Below the pieces are notes generated by a model. The model was not told where the DNA came from, did no database searches, and was given only the letters and a program-made list of their open reading frames with translations. From Leclercia sp. UBA7405 (GTDB lineage: Bacteria > Pseudomonadota > Gammaproteobacteria > Enterobacterales > Enterobacteriaceae): a stretch of DNA of 6,889 nt. Position numbers and translations under genes: made by a program. Location of the stretch: positions 1 through 6,889 of the forward strand of contig DKMV01000078.1 of the NCBI GenBank assembly GCA_002469605.1, in the 5' to 3' direction. Below, piece by piece: positions 6,801 through 6,889 of the stretch (position 1 is the first letter of the stretch; each line of letters opens with the position of its first letter).

Positions 6801-6889
6801 GGCGAGATGACAGGGCGGGATCACACCCATCTGGCGCTCAACAAAGAGGACGAAAAAATCCGCTTCCGGGATATTCAGGCCCAGCCGCG
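3879..6889 (+). CDS. narZ: NarZ, nitrate reductase Z alpha (catalytic) subunit, 3' end cut by the window
   Basis: Molybdenum subunit of the second membrane-bound nitrate reductase. It reduces nitrate to nitrite on the cytoplasmic face, taking quinol electrons through NarV (cytochrome b) and NarY (iron-sulfur), which should lie downstream. I read the frame codon by codon from the ATG: 1003 complete codons with no stop or frameshift, so about 243 of the usual 1246 residues are missing at the edge. The FS0 [4Fe-4S] ligands are His50, Cys54, Cys58 and Cys93, and the molybdenum-ligating Asp is Asp223 (Asp222 without Met). The molybdopterin oxidoreductase body follows, including the Phe-Cys-Gly-Cys-Val-Gly-Gln stretch near 565. 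NarZ is preferred over the close paralogue NarG because narU is directly upstream and because of residues such as Leu4, the RLIELWREAL segment near 118-127 and Met230. There is no cleaved signal; the N-terminus has only the twin-arginine vestige typical of NarG/NarZ. The start has AGGAG 7 bases upstream. Confidence 0.97.
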   Translation, partial: MSKLLDRFRYFKYKGDSFAEGHGQVMHTNRDWEDGYRQRWQFDKIVRSTHGVNCTGSCSWKIYVKNGLVTWETQQTDYPRTRPDLPNHEPRGCPRGASYSWYLYSANRLKYPLVRKRLIELWREALAQHRDPVLAWDAIMQDPVKAKSYKHVRGKGGFIRSNWKELNQLIAAANVWTIKNYGPDRVAGFSPIPAMSMVSYAAGTRYLSLIGGTCLSFYDWYCDLPPASPMTWGEQTDVPESADWYNSAYIIAWGSNVPQTRTPDAHFFTEVRYKGTKTIAITPDFSEVAKLSDQWLAPKQGTDSALAMAMGHVILKEFHLDNPSDYFLNYCRRYTDMPMLVMLDPRPDGSLEPGRMLRASDLADGLGEGNNPEWKTVAFNLTGDLVVPNGSIGFRWGEKGKWNLESLAAGQETELTLSLLTTQDSIADVAFPYFGGNENPHFRSVKQDPILLRKVPAKTLTLADGSQRQVVSVYDLMLANYGLDRGLDDVNAVKDYSEIKAYSPAWGEQITGVPRRHIEQIAREFADTAHKTHGRSMIILGAGVNHWYHMDMNYRGMINMLVFCGCVGQSGGGWSHYVGQEKLRPQTGWLPLAFALDWNRPPRHMNSTSYFYNHASQWRYEKLTAQELLSPLADSSKFTGHLIDFNVRAERMGWLPSAPQLNLNPLNIKASAEAAGMTPQEYTVQGLKSGDIRFACEQPDNGKNHPRNLFVWRSNLLGSSGKGHEYMLKYLLGTESGIQGDDLGSTEDVKPEEVEWQTAAIEGKLDLLVTLDFRMSSTCLFSDIVLPTATWYEKDDMNTSDMHPFIHPLSAAVDPAWESRSDWEIYKGIAKVFSEVCVGHLGTESDVVLVPLQHDSPTELSQPFDIQDWRKGECDLIPGKTAPNIAVVERNYPETYERFTALGPLLDKLGNGGKGISWNTQKEIDFLGKLNYVKLDGPAKGRPRIETAIDASEVILALAPETNGQVAVKAWEALGEMTGRDHTHLALNKEDEKIRFRDIQAQP

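Overview
The window comes from the chromosome of an enteric bacterium (Enterobacteriaceae). The coding sequence is GC-rich (about 60% in most of the narU/narZ region). The proteins align closely, from memory, with E. coli NarU and NarZ and with Salmonella SmvA. The order smvA / tetR-type regulator / narU / narZ is the one I recall from Salmonella. Enterobacter, Klebsiella, Citrobacter or a relative are all possible, and the sequence alone does not let me choose.

Layout. Positions 28-1515 (minus strand) encode SmvA, a 14-helix DHA2-type drug and biocide efflux pump. A 115-bp divergent intergenic region (1516-1630) holds overlapping promoters for smvA and its neighbour, with one near-perfect inverted repeat and a second, half-conserved copy. 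Positions 1631-2206 (plus strand) encode a TetR-family repressor (SmvR). A Rho-independent terminator at 2276-2303 closes that unit. Positions 2418-3809 encode NarU, a nitrate/nitrite transporter. After a 69-bp gap with a GC-rich hairpin, narZ starts at 3879. It encodes the catalytic subunit of the second membrane-bound nitrate reductase and runs off the right edge at codon 1004 of about 1246.

How it works together. There are two independent modules. In the first, SmvR probably represses smvA (and itself) through the shared operators and releases when a cationic compound binds. In the second, narU-narZ is the start of the narUZYWV operon: NarU moves nitrate in and nitrite out, and NarZ, with NarY and NarV outside the window, reduces nitrate with quinol electrons. 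In E. coli this operon is known for sigma-S-linked, low-level expression rather than strong anaerobic induction.

No new biological system is visible. The points most worth a second look are the operator arrangement between smvA and smvR, the hairpin in front of narZ, and an abrupt change in base composition inside narU near 2880. The three intergenic stretches (115, 211 and 69 bp) are described in the entries; there is no gene-free stretch over 300 bp.
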